Below are positions 1-11,436 of a DNA stretch of 64,000 nucleotides, one piece after another; position 1 is the first letter of the stretch, and the number at the start of each line of letters is the position of its first letter. The position numbers and the translations under genes were made by a program. Where the stretch lies: NCBI RefSeq assembly GCF_030272615.1, contig NC_081409.1, positions 648,370,468-648,434,467 on the forward strand, given 5' to 3'. The notes under the pieces are model-generated. The model did no database searches. It saw nothing but the letters and a program-made list of their open reading frames with translations, and was not told the origin of the DNA. This DNA is from Cryptomeria japonica (lineage: Eukaryota; Streptophyta; Pinopsida; Cupressales; Cupressaceae).

Positions 1-140
1 AAGGGCTAGCATTTGTGGCTAAAACAGGTTCTTCACAATAGTGGATACTTGACTCAGGTGCCTCTTATCACATGGGTTATACAAAGGAGAAGTTTTATTC
101 ATTGGAGCCATCAAAGGTACCTCACATTTACATAGGTGAT
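1..140 (+). pseudogene. Element G copia pol, fragment 1 (protease)
   Basis: This is the left fragment of an old Ty1/copia polyprotein that begins before the window. The frame reads through WILDSGASYHM, the retropepsin active-site neighbourhood (Asp-Ser-Gly) typical of copia protease, and on to KVPHIYIGD. An in-frame TAG lies just before the Trp. Coding stops abruptly at 140, where the LTR of element A begins, and resumes at 8996-9001 with DTQVEVEGKG. The two pieces are therefore one gene split by insertion A. Copia protease matures the Gag-Pol polyprotein; this copy is not functional. Confidence 0.85.
136..140. repeat. Target site duplication of element A (left copy)
   Basis: GTGAT lies directly before the A 5' LTR and is repeated at 8996-9000 directly after its 3' LTR. 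Five bases is the usual copia duplication. Removing A plus one copy restores the reading frame of element G. Confidence 0.85.
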
Positions 141-1621
141 TGTTGGATATTGTTGGATATTGTTGGCATATGGGAAGATTGTTGGATATGATAGCGTATG
201 GTGAACTGGTATGTTGATATGATGATAATGTATGTTGTCATTGATGTCAATAAAGTTGGTGAGCCGATATGAAGAAGCATGAAGAGATGTAGTGAACCAA
301 TGTTAGGGTTTCACTTAGTGTGACTATCGATTGGTAGTATCAACTCTATGGTTATTGGTTTGGCGATCCAGCTTGTGTGATGCAACTGATGATACTCTAT
401 GATGAGTTAACTAAGAGATGTGAATGAGATCGAGGTGCCACGTCAACTTTGTGCACGTGAAGGATTTTCTTGAGGACCTTGTATGAGAAGATCAACTGTG
501 TTTGAAATCTACCTAGGGAATGATCATTCTTCTTAATGTTATGAGAAGAAAGCATGATGGGTTACTGATTCCCATGAGTGGTGATGAATGAACAATGCAG
601 ATTGTCTTGTGATCTGTTTGAAATTGTAATACTCTATGCAATATGTTTGGACGGTCAGGATTGGACCGCCTGTGTTGTAAACCTAAGCATCTTAGGGTTT
701 AGGGTTTATCTTACTGACCTAACTATTGTCTATAAGGTCGATGATGTTTGTTATTATAAATTTGTTGGCAAATGTTATGTGTGTGTATCTGAGTAAAGAG
801 ATACTTTATACTTGCCAGACCAGTAAGAGGGAAACTGCAAAGTGTGATTGAAGAGTAGAGGATATGATAAGGATTTTCCTTGGCATGTAGTGTTGTTATC
901 AGATCAAGAGTTTTACCCGTTGTCTTCTAATCATTTCAACAGTTTGAAAATCCCTTTACCGGGTAGCTTTAACAGGCTTATTATAAAACCTGTAACTAGG
1001 TGACTCAAGATCATTGAGTTCTTTAAATCCTCTGGCGAGGTAACCTTTAACATGGTTTTGACCTTTAACATGGTTTCAACCTTTAACAGGGTATATAGCC
1101 TGTCCCTTAACCGTTTGATCTCTAACATGATCGGTTACTAGTAGAACCTTATTGTAAATTCTCTAACCAGAATAGGCTCCTAACAGGGTGAGATTCAAAA
1201 GAGTTCAAAACAAGCTTGTGGGTATTCATCCCGACCGTGGTTTTTCCCATTTGGGTTTCCATGTGAAAAATCTGTGTTATGTGTTATGCATTTTTCATGT
1301 GATGTTTATGAAGTATTTGGTTGAAAGACTATGAATGTAGAATTTATAGGTTATGGTATTTCTAGTATACCACATGCATATGTTTATGGGTGAAATTAAA
1401 GTTGAGTACTGATCATATTTGAAGTATTCAAACTTATCAATTTATGGTGTCTAGTGTCTTACTGTGTTTAACTGGTATTGCCATGGTTATGTTCAGTAAT
1501 GATGATAACCAGTTGATATTGCTTTAGCTAGACAAAGTGGTTGAGGAGAGTTTTTATCTATATTGATTCACCCCCACTCTTAGTACCGGTTGGGGTATCT
1601 GTTGTTCATCATTATTAATCA
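141..1621 (+). repeat. Element A 5' LTR
   Basis: Begins TGTTGGATAT and is repeated at 7543-8995. It has one extra 10-bp TGTTGGATAT unit at its start compared with the 3' copy. At 1042-1095 it has three 18-bp ACCTTTAACATGG-like units where the 3' copy has two (about 8433-8470). Near its end are the blocks GGTTTTTCCCATTTGGG (about 1240) and a C-rich run after GATTCA (about 1565), shared with the other copia LTRs here. The last few bases differ between copies (TAATCA against TCATTA), so the 3' limit is uncertain by about 5 bp. The short reading frames inside it are LTR shadows. Confidence 0.85.
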
Positions 1622-1623
1622 AT

Positions 1624-1635
1624 TTGTATCAGAGC
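1624..1635 (+). other. Primer binding site of element A (tRNA-iMet type)
   Basis: TTGTATCAGAGC lies three bases after the 5' LTR. It matches TGGTATCAGAGC, the complement of the plant initiator tRNA-Met 3' end, except at the second base. This is the usual primer for plant copia minus-strand synthesis. Confidence 0.8.
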
Positions 1636-1692
1636 AACTCCAGGTCCTCGATAATATAAGTTTAACCGCTTTAGGTAAAAGATCCTACTGTA

Positions 1693-2699
1693 ATGATGAA
1701 GAGGGAAGGTCCTAAGTTCAATAGAGATAACTTTAAGATATGGAAGGACATAATGAAGATTTACATCAAGGGTATGGGTGCTCGACACTAGAGCTATGTT
1801 GAGAATGCATATGTGATTCCCACTAGCACTCTGACTGATGATCACAAGAGAGAAATCCAGGAAAATAGGCAAGTCATGGAAGCCCTTATCAGCAACCTAT
1901 TAGACATTGAGTTTATTGATGTACAAGACAAGGACACTCCTAAGGAGGTATGGGATGCACTGGAAACTATTTATGGTGGTGATGAGCATGTAAAGAAAGC
2001 TAAGGAAGAAAGCCTTAGAGGAAAATTTGAAGACATGAGGATGGTTGAAGGAGAGATGATTCAACAATATGGTATTAGGATTAAGATAGTAGTTGGAGAT
2101 ATCAAAAGTGTTGGTGGAACGATTGATGATACCACTGTTATTAGTAAAGTCCTTAGATCATTGTTACCAGTCTATGCAATCAGAGTTGTTGCTATCCAGG
2201 AGCTAAGGTCTATTGATAAGACCAAGGTATCCTTAGATTCTATCATTGCAAAATTAACTGTATATGAGTTGAATAGCTATGATGGTAGTGTTCAAAAGAC
2301 TCAGTCATCTTTTAAAGCATCTACTGCACCATCCAGAAAAGGAAAAGAAACTAGTACCAGTTATGAATCTAGACAATGCAAAGATATGGATGATGAAGAG
2401 ATTCTAATGGAGTTTGAAGCCCTTCTTGCTAAAAGACATCTAAAGGGAACTGGAAAAAATAGAGGTAAACTTCCTTTGAAATGTTTTTCCTGCAACAAGA
2501 TAGGACATATAGCTTTTAATTGTCCTAACAATTATAATAAGGATAAACTAGAGAGGTTTAGAAAATATAAAGGAGGAAATAGAAGAAATTGCCTAGTTGC
2601 AATGGATGAAGGTGTCATTGATGAAGAATCAAAAGATGAAGAAAATGAAGACATAGTGTTTGCAGAAGTAAAGGAAGAAGTGTCAGACAAGAAATCTCT
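1693..2699 (+). pseudogene. Element A gag (capsid/nucleocapsid)
   Basis: Copia Gag reading frame from the ATG pair at 1693. An in-frame TAG at 1789 breaks it after about 32 codons, and the same frame is then open to the solo LTR at 2700. The N-terminal part (KFNRDNFKIWKDIMKIYIKG) and the middle (DTPKEVWDALETIYGGDEH) resemble the UBN2/DUF4219-type gag of plant copia elements. A zinc knuckle CFSCNKIGHIAFNC lies at about 2482-2523, followed by an acidic tail. Gag packages the element RNA into cytoplasmic particles. Apart from the early stop and the LTR insertion the frame is well preserved. Confidence 0.85.
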
Positions 2700-4212
2700 T
2701 GTTGGCAATATAGCATTATAACATACAATGAAAGATTGTTGACATTTCAATAAGGATATTGAGAAGGTTGTTGATGATTATGGAAATAACTGATTAAGGA
2801 TGTTTACTGTCTTGATATTATTATTTTGTCATTGATGTCAAGAAATTGATTTTCTAATTCAGTATGATGTTGCCATATCTTGAGAAGTATGATTTGAAGA
2901 ATATAAAGATGTCGGTAAAAGACACAGGAAAGATTATGATGAATAAGGAGATGAATAAGGTATTCAATGGGCAACTATTACTGAGTCAGACAATGATGAG
3001 ATCATGATGTTTAGATTGTTTTAACATCATACATATGTTGTAAATTGTAAAGGTTAATACTATACTATGTTATAAAGAAAAGAACCTAGTTGGTAAATTC
3101 TAAGGTTATTGCTATCGGTTAATGAAGGCAGAATGTCTACCGAGTGAAGTTTAGTATTTACCAAGTTGTAACCAAGCTATAACAAAATGCATTAAATGTT
3201 TACATGCGTTATTTAATGAAGGAAGCTGATGAGCTGGAACTAATTAAATGATTGGTATGCTGTAAATATAGTTTTTGAATGAATCTATGGTAAAGGAAAG
3301 TCAGCATGAAGATCTATAGTTTAGATTGAACCGCAATACCCTAGCACAACTTCCAAGAAATGTATGCAAGTTCCAAGGCGGGGTAAAACATTTTTAGATT
3401 GGAAGATGTATTGAACCTGGACAAGTTTGAAGATCTGATGGCTATGATTGATCATGGAAAATGTGATCAAGGAGATTAAGCGGTTAGCTAATTGTTTATA
3501 AATAGGAAACTGTTGATAAACAATGCATGCGGGCAAGTGTATGCACAGGGATGCTACATAGTGATTACCAGGCATAGAAGCTTGAAGACCTGTTTGAATA
3601 ATAGAGTATAGAAGCCCAGCAGATGGACAAGATTAGTTCTATGTCTAGATTGTATTGAACAAATAAGAATCTGCTTTAGCATTTTAGATGTGAAGTTGCA
3701 GATAGATTTTATTACTGTTATTTTGTGAAAGTGACAAAAAATCTCTTAACCGAGTGGACTTAATAGTCTTATTTGTAAAACCCTCTAGCAAGGTGACATT
3801 CTGATTGAGTGTTTGAAATATTTTAACAAGGTCACTTCTAACAAGGTGAAGATCCTAACAGATCTGAGGGAAATCCCTTAACCGGGTCACATCTAGCAAT
3901 GTGTTTGTAATCTTTAACATGATTTTCTTTCAACCGAGCATACTCTAGAAGAGTATATTTCTTAGTGGGTCTGAAATCCCACAGTGGTTTTTCCCTATTT
4001 GGGTTTCCACGTTAAATCTGGTGTTATGAGGTTTATGATGTTTATATGCTTTTAAGTTTGCATGTTTAACAGTTTTGGGTTATATTACTAAAGTATATGT
4101 TACCGAGGTTGAATCTGATGTTTTTATGGAAGATTAAGCTTGTATGATTCACCCCCCCCTCTCATCTTGTTAGCTATTGGATCTGTACTTACATTAAGTA
4201 TCAAAATTATCA
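2700..4212 (+). mobile_element. Solo LTR of copia family B inside element A
   Basis: Starts TGTTGGCAATATAGC and ends AAATTATCA. It is collinear over its whole length with the LTRs of B1 and B2 (about 1.5 kb), with no internal sequence attached. It includes the family's leader copy (TGTTGGCA... AGAT TGTTGACATTTC). An imperfect duplication, ATCTC (2694-2698) against GTCTC (4213-4217), flanks it with one extra T. Solo LTRs arise by recombination between the two LTRs of a full element. It separates A's gag from A's protease. Confidence 0.8.
3497..3504 (+). promoter_or_regulatory. Putative TATA box of B-family LTR (solo copy)
   Basis: TATAAATA in the middle of the LTR. It is conserved at 10659-10666 and 22850-22857 in the B1 LTRs, which fits the Pol II promoter of the element. 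Confidence 0.5.
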
Positions 4213-4227
4213 GTCTCCCGCATTGAC

Positions 4228-7200
4228 AATTCTAATGAGTGGATAATTGATAGTGGTTGTTCTCACCATATGACTGATGACCAGAGAAAGTTTCTGTCTT
4301 TGGAAGAATATGATGGAGGTGTTTTCAGATTTGGCAATGATGCACCATGCTTGGTGAAAGGAAAAGGATCCATCTCACTGAATGGAAAAAGCAATGCAGA
4401 CGATGTCTACTTGGTAGAAGGTCTTAAGCATAACCTATTGAGTGTTGCTCAACTGAATGACAAAGGATTAGTTCTAGAATTCAAAGGTGGAATTTGCAGT
4501 ATAATTGGGAATAATGGTGAAGTTATTGCCACTGCTAAACAAACCAGAGGTAAACTATTTCAGTTGAATGCCAAGATAAGTCGGTGTCTAATGGCTAAGT
4601 TTGATGATAGTTGGATATGGCATAGGAGACTTTATCATATGAACTTTGACAACATTGTTAAAGCTGGAAAGATCAAGGTGGTAAGAGGATTACCTTTGCT
4701 AAACAAATCTGAGAATTCTTTGTGCAGAGAATGTCAACTTGGGAAGATGTCTTCCTCAAATTTTAAAGGTAAGTCTTTCTCAGCAGAAAGTTTACTTGAC
4801 CTTGTGCATACTGATTTGTGTGGTCCTATGAAAACTAGAAGTATTCAGGGAGATAGGTATTTTATGATTCTTACTGATGAATGCTCAAGAATGATGTGGA
4901 TCACATTCTTGAAAGACAAGGCTAAAGCATTTGGAAAATTCAAAGCCTTCAGAGCATTAGTAGAAAAAGAAAATGGTAAAAAGATAAAATATATGAGAAT
5001 TGATCAAGGAGGAGAATTCACTTCTGATGAATTCAATAAGTATTGTGAAGATAACGGTATCAAGAGGCAGTTGTCTGCCCCAAGGACACCACAACAAAAT
5101 GGCATAGCAGAAAGAAATAACAGGATAGTTTAAGCGGCTAGAACTATGCTGATCCAAGGAAAGGTTGCTCACACTTTTTGGAGAGAAGCAGTGAGTACTG
5201 CAGTCTACACTATGAGCTGGGTACTCATCAATAAAGGTAAAGATAAAACCCCTTATGAGTATTGGACAGGGAAAAATCCCACTGTGAGTTACTTTAAAGT
5301 GTTTGGTAGTAAGTGTTATACCAAGAGAGGTGAATATTTGAGCAAATTTGATGCAAAATGTGATGAAGGAATAGTTTTGGGATATTCCACTAAGAGAAAA
5401 TCTCTCAAGTGCTACAATAATAGAACATAGAATATTGTTGAAAGTATCAATGTCAGGGTTGATGAATCCCCTGAGGAACCTGAGGAAACATGCAGCGAAG
5501 AAGTGGAAGATGAACCAGGTATAGCTTTCTGGGAACCGGTTAATAAAGAAATTTGTAAAGATCTCAGTGTTCTTGTACCAGTAGAAGCTGTAATAAGAGA
5601 AGAAGAAGAAGTTATTGAAGAAGAAGAAGAAAAGCTAGCAGACCAAGCTAGAATCATTCCTAGATATGTAAAGTTGCATCATGATCCAAAGCAAATCATA
5701 GGAGATAAAGATGCAGGGATACTCACTAGAAGAAAAGTGAAAGAAAACTTTGCATGATTTCTGAATTTAAACCCAAGACTTCAAGAGAAGCTCTTACAGA
5801 TGAAGAATGGATTAAAGCAATGGAAGAGGAGCTAGACCAGATAGAAAAGAATGCGACATGGTCTTTGGTGCCTAGACTGGAACATAAAAATGTCATAGGT
5901 ACCAAATGGGTCTTCCGGAATAAGCTAAATGAAGAAGGCACAATTGTCAGGAACAAGGCTAGGCTTGTATGTAAGGGATATGCTTAGGAGGAAGGAGAAG
6001 ACTATGGAGAAAATTTTTCTCCTATGGCTAGATTAGAAGGTGTTCGAATGCTACTTGCATTTGCAGCATTTAAGGGATTTAAGGTTTATCAAATGGATAC
6101 AAAGTCTACTTTTCTAAATAGAATCCTAGAAGAGGAAGTTTATATAGAGCAACCAGAAGGGTTTTCCTTATTAGAAGATAGTGACATGGTGTGTAGATTA
6201 CACAAAGCCCTGTATGGACTAAAACAAGCACCTAGGGCATGGTATGAAAGACTACACTCTCATCTTGTGAAGATTGGATTTCAGAGAATAAGTGAAGATA
6301 GAAACATCTACTTGAAATTAGAAGGTGGTTAGATTCTAATTTGTGAAGTGTTTGTGGACGATATAATCTTTGGAGGAGATGATAGAATGAGTCATATGTT
6401 TGCAGATGAAATGAAGAAAGAGTTTGAGATGTCTTTGATAGGAGAAATAAAATTCTTCATTGGTTTACAGATTCAACAAATGAAAGAGGGTATCTTTATT
6501 ACCCAATCCAAGTATGTCAAAGAGGTATTGAAGACTTTTGGCAAGGAGGAAAGCAAATTGGTTGGTACACCGATGGTGACTGGCTGTAAACTGACCAAGG
6601 AAGATGATTTAGCACTAGTGAATGAAAAGGAGTATCGGTCAATGATCAGTAAGTTGCACTATATGGTGCACATCAGACCTAATATTGCTCATGTAGTGGG
6701 CATAGTAGCTCGTTTTCAGAAATGTCCAAGAGAATCCCACTTGATAGCTGTCAAAAGGATTCTTAGATATTTGAAAGGAACAGTTGATTATGGATTGTGG
6801 TATCCATATAATGGTGACTATAATCTCAAGGTATATACTGATGCTGATTGGGGAGGTAATGTGGATGACCGAAAAAGCACAACTAGTGGAGCATTCTTTC
6901 TCGGTGGAAGATTAGTATCGTGGACAAGTAAGAAGCAGAGTTGTACTTCTCAATTTACAACTAAAGCAAAATATGTGTTAGCATTTATGAACTGCACTCA
7001 AGCAATTTGGATGAAGCATGTATTGGAAGGTTTTAAGGTACCTGTATCTAAACCAGTGAATATATTTTGTGATAATACAAGTGCAATAAATATTTCCAAG
7101 AATCTGGTATTGCATGATAGAACTAAGCATATTGAGCTTAAATATCACTTTTTGAGAGAAAAAGTTCAGAATGGGGAGGTTGTACTACAACATGTTTCCA

Positions 7201-7304
7201 GTAAGGAGCAGCTAGCAAACATATTCACTAAGCCCTTACCGAAGATGACATTTACCTATTTGATAAGTGAATTAGGGGTTCTACCCCTTCATGAAATTAA
7301 TTAA
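4228..7304 (+). pseudogene. Element A pol: protease, integrase, RT, RNase H
   Basis: Copia polyprotein. Protease WIIDSGCSHHM starts near 4240. The HHCC zinc-binding region of GAG-pre-integrase (WHRRLYHMNF to CRECQLGKM) lies at about 4615-4750. The integrase core (HTDLCGPM, RIDQGGEF, TPQQNGIAERNN) lies at about 4800-5130 with its D, D and E present. RT spans about 5754-6600 with LYGLKQAPRAWYERL and the catalytic box VFVDDIIF (Phe for the usual Tyr). RNase H is at about 6750-7304. Stops interrupt at 5131, 5428, 5985 and 6330, and the frame shifts near 5757. In RNase H the usual AEAEY is TKAKY, so the catalytic Glu appears lost. Not functional. Confidence 0.9.
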
Positions 7305-7527
7305 AGATGTGTGCTCCGCATCAATCAAGTACTATAGTGTCCAATCTTTTAGGATTGATGTGTTGAAGGATGCTACTCCTTAGGGGGAGCAACATTGTAG
7401 ATTTTGAAAGCTTGTGCCTCCACCTTGGCATTGTTTTCAAAGGGGGAGAAGATATCTGATGTATGGGGAGAATATATTTGATGATGGATATACACTGGTC
7501 TATGATGTCTACAATATTGACATCAAT

Positions 7528-7542
7528 GTCAAAGGGGGAGAT
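7528..7542 (+). other. Polypurine tract of element A
   Basis: CAAAGGGGGAGAT lies directly before the 3' LTR, the plus-strand primer position. The 7305-7527 stretch before it is an untranslated region with another purine run (TAGGGGGAGC near 7381) and no gene. Confidence 0.85.
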
Positions 7543-8995
7543 TGTTGGATATTGTTGGCATATGGGAAGATTGTTGGATATGATAGCATATGGTGAACCA
7601 ATATGTTGATATGATGATAATGTATGTTATCATTGATCTCAATAAAGTTGGTGAACTAGTATGAAAAAGCATGAAGAGATGTAGTGAGCCGGTGTTAGGG
7701 TTTCACTTAGTGTGACTACCGGTTGGTAGTCTCAGCTCTATGGTTATCGATTTGGAAATCCAGCTTGTGTGATGCAACCGATGATACTCTATGATGAGTT
7801 AACTAAGAGATATGAATGAGATCAAGGTGCCGCATCAACTTTGTGCACGTGAAGGATTTTCTTGAGGATCTTGTATGAGAAGATTGACTACATTTGAAGT
7901 CTACCTAGGGAATGATCATTCTTCTTAATGGTATGAGAAGAAAGTGTGATGGGTTACCGATTCCCATGAGCGGTGATGAATGAATGATGCATATTGTCTT
8001 GTGATCTGTTGGAAATTGTAATACTCTATGAAATATGTTTGGACGGTCAGGATTGGACCGCCTGTGTTGTAAACCTAAGCATATTAGGGTTTAGGGTTTA
8101 TGTTACTGACCAAACTATTGTCTATAAGGTCGATGATGTTTGTTATTGTAAAGTTGTTGGCAAATGTTATGTGTGTGTATCTGAGTAAAGAGATACTTGA
8201 TACTTGCCAGACTAGTAAGAGGGAAACTGCAAAGTGTGATTGCAAAGTAGCAGATATGAAAAGGATCTGCCTTGGCATGTAGTGTTGTTATCAGATCAGG
8301 AGTTTTTCCTATTGTCTTCTAATCATTTCAACAGTTTGAAAATCCCTTTACTCGATAGCTTTAACAGGATTATTGTAAAACCTGTAACCAGGTGACTCAA
8401 GATCATTGAGTTCTTTAAATCCTCTAGCGAGGTAACCTTTAACATGGTTTCAACCTTTAAAAGGGTATATAGCCATCCCTTAACCGGGTGATCTCTAACA
8501 GGATCGGTTCCTAGTAGAACCTTATTGTAAAGTCTCTAATTGAACTAGGCTTCTAACAGGGTGAGATTCAAAAGAGTTCAAAACAAGCTTGTGGGTATTC
8601 ATCCCCACTGTGGTTTTTCCCATTTGGGTTTCCACGTGAAAAATTTGTGTTATGTGTTATGCATTTTTCATGTGATGTTTATGAAGTATTTGGTTGAAAG
8701 ACTATGCATGTAGAATTTATACGTTATGGTATTTCTAGTATACCACATACATATGTTAATGGGTGAAATTGAAGTCGAGTACTGATCGTATTTGAAGTGT
8801 TCATACTTATCATTTTATGGTGTCTAGTGTCTTACTGTGTTTAACCGGTATTGCCATGGTTAAGTTTAGTAATGATGATAACCAGTTGGTATTGCTTTAG
8901 CTAGACAAAGTGGTTGAGGAGAGTTTTTATCTGTACTGATTCACCCCCCCCTCTCAATACCGGTTGGGGTATCTGTTGTTCATCATTATTCATTA
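7543..8995 (+). repeat. Element A 3' LTR
   Basis: Second copy of the A LTR (compare 141-1621), preceded by the polypurine tract and followed by the GTGAT duplication at 8996-9000. It lacks one 10-bp start unit and one 18-bp unit present in the 5' copy. Scattered substitutions between the copies indicate an old insertion. Confidence 0.85.
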
Positions 8996-9869
8996 GTGAT
9001 GATACACAAGTTGAGGTTGAAGGGAAAGGTTTGGTTGACATGGATGATGGAACATTTGAGAATGTTATTTATGTTCCTAACTTGTCTACCAATCTTCTCT
9101 CTATCTACCAAATCACTATGGGAATGGGAAAAAGGTTTATTTTATACCTGATTCAGTTGTGGTAAAGGAACTTGATAATGATGCCTTGGTAGCAGTGGGA
9201 CAAGTCAATGACAACTCAAGACTTTATTAATTCTCCCACATTGTGCCAAGTTCTCCTTCTAGGGCCTTGCTTACTCATTCAAATTCAAAAAGTAAGCTAT
9301 GGCATGAGCGGTTTGGTCACCTCAACTACCGCTACCTTCAACAGCTTAGCACTAAAGACATGGTCACAGGTCTACCTCACATCAATTTTTTAGAGGGTGT
9401 ATGTTCAGGATGTTCCATGGGAAAGCATCCTGAGGACAAGTTTGATAAGGGGAAATCTTGGAGAGCTATGGAAGTTCTTCAACTTGTTCACAATGATGTA
9501 GTAGGTCCATTTCCATCAGCTTCATTTAGTAGGGCCCACTATGTCCTCACCTTCATTGATGACTACTCTCGCTTCACTTGGGTCTATTTTCTTGTTCATA
9601 AGAGTGAAGTGTTTGATAGATTTCTAGACTTCAAGGCTCATGTGGAGAAGCAATCAAGGAAAGTGGTCAAGATTCTTCGCACAAATAATGGAAGGAAATA
9701 TGTGAACAAAAGACTTGAGGATTTTTGAACATTTGAGGGGATTGATCTTCAACATTCAGTTGCCTACACTCCACAAAAAAATGGAGTTCCAGAACACAAG
9801 AATAAAACTCTCAAAGAAATGGCTAGTTGTATGATACATGCACGTTCTCTTGATCCCGCCTTTTGGGCA
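8996..9869 (+). pseudogene. Element G copia pol, fragment 2 (protease end to integrase core)
   Basis: Continuation of the gene broken at 140. It reads DDTQVEVEGKGLVDM and NVIYVPNLSTNLLS, then a frameshift near 9135, then WHERFGHLNY to CSGCSMGKH (HHCC region, about 9300-9425). The integrase core follows with HNDVVGPF and FIDDYSRFTWVY. The second catalytic Asp region reads TNNGRKY where copia has TDNGGEY, so a catalytic residue is replaced; a TGA follows at about 9726. Then come TPQKNGVPEHKN and FWA. The frame is cut at 9869 by element B1 and resumes at 23568. Confidence 0.88.
9865..9869. repeat. Target site duplication of element B1 (left copy)
   Basis: GGGCA before B1 and again at 23563-23567 after it. 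Joining the flanks through one copy restores G integrase (FWA then EAISCATQ). Confidence 0.9.
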
Positions 9870-11371
9870 TGTTGGCATTATGACAGACAAAGGGAGCTTG
9901 TTGGCATTTCTATTAGGATATTGAGAAGGTTGTTGATGATTATGGATATAACTGATTAAGGATGTTTACTATCTTAATATTATTATTTTGTCATTGATGT
10001 CAAGAAATTGATTTTCTAATTTAGTATGATGTTGCCATATCTTAAGAAGTATGATTTTGTGAGTATAAAAATGTCGGTAAAAGACACAGAAAGAATGTGA
10101 TGAATAAGGGGAGGAATAAGTTATTCAATGGGAAACTATTACCGAGTTAGACAATGATGAGATCATGATGTTTAGATTGTTTTTGATATCCTACATATGT
10201 TGTTGATTGTAAAGTTAATACTATACTATGTTGCCGAGCAAGGAACCTAGTTGGTAAACCCTAAGGTTATCGCTATCAGTTAATGAAGACAAAATGTCTA
10301 CCGAGTGAAGTTTAGTATTTACCGAGTTGCAACCGATTAATAACAGAATGCATTAAGTGAATAAAAGCATTATTTAATGAAGGAAGTTGATGAGTTGGAA
10401 TTGATTAAATGATTGGTATGCTATGAATGAAGTTTGTTAAAGAATCTATGGCAAAGGAAAATCGACAGGAAGATCTATAGCGCAGATTGAACCACAATAC
10501 CCTAGCACAAGTTCCAAGAAATGTATGCAAGTTCCGAGGTGAGGTAAAACATTTTCAGATCAAAGGATACATTGAACCTAGTCAAGTTTGAAGATTTGAT
10601 GGCTATGATTGATCATGGGAAATCTGATCAAGGAGATTAAGCAGTTGGCAAATTGTGTATAAATAAGGAACCATTGATAAACAATGCATGCGGGCAAGTG
10701 TATGCATAGGGATGCTACATAGTGATTACCTAGCACAGAAGCTTGAAGACCTGTTTGACTAACAGAGTATAGAGCCCAGCAGATGGACAAGATAATTCCT
10801 ATGACTAGATTGTATTGAGCAAATAAGAATCTTCTTTAGCATTTTTAGATGTGAAGATTCAGATAGATTTTATTACTATTGTTTTGTAAAGTGACAGAAA
10901 ATCTCTTAACCGAGTGGACTTAACAGTCTTATTTGTAAAACCCTTTAGCAAGGTGACATTCTGATTGAGTGTTTGAAATCCTTTAACAAGGTCACTTCCA
11001 ACAAGGTGAAGATCCTAACAGATCTGAGGGAAACACCTTAACTGGGTCACATCTAGCAATGTGTTTGTAATCTTTAACAGGATTTGCTTTTAATTGAGCA
11101 TACTCTAGAAGAGTATATTTCTTAGTGGGTCTGAAATCCCACAATGGTTTTTCCCTATTTGGGTTTCCACATTAAATCTAGTGTTATGAGTGTTATGATG
11201 TTTATATGCTTATGAGTTTGCATGTTTAGCAGTTTTGGTTATATTGCTGAAGTATATGTTACCGAGGTTGAATCTGTTGTTTTTATGGAAGTTTTAGTTT
11301 GTATGAGTCACCCCACTCTCTCATCTTGTTAGCTTGGCATCTGTACTTAACATTAAGTATTAGAACTATCA
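9870..11371 (+). repeat. Element B1 5' LTR
   Basis: Starts TGTTGGCATTATGACAG and has a second TGTTGGCATTTC start 29 bp later, as in B2 and the solo copy. The B1 3' LTR begins only at the second start. Ends AGAACTATCA. Putative TATA box at 10659-10666. A C-rich GAGTCACCCCACTCTC block lies near 11307. Confidence 0.88.
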
Positions 11372-11373
11372 AT

Positions 11374-11385
11374 TAGTATCAGAGC
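11374..11385 (+). other. Primer binding site of element B1
   Basis: TAGTATCAGAGC, one mismatch from the initiator tRNA-Met complement TGGTATCAGAGC, two bases after the 5' LTR. Confidence 0.8.
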
Positions 11386-11436
11386 TTTCGACTCCGGAAG
11401 AAAAAGTTTAAAGGTACTTGAGGAAAAGATCCAAAA

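Larger units (their letters stand above)
141..8995 (+). mobile_element. Copia LTR retrotransposon A, complete but decayed
   Basis: A Ty1/copia element with LTRs at 141-1621 and 7543-8995, a primer site, gag, a pol in the copia order protease-integrase-RT-RNase H, and a polypurine tract. It is flanked by GTGAT duplications and sits inside the protease region of element G. A solo B-family LTR (2700-4212) separates gag from pol. Without that LTR the element is about 7.3 kb. Several stops and one frameshift make it non-autonomous today. Confidence 0.9.

Noticed and set aside
578-796. Open frame of 72 codons, with a similar 64-codon frame at 7994-8188
   Set aside because: The pair exists because both lie at the same place in the two LTRs of element A. 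No domain, and the frame differs in length between copies.
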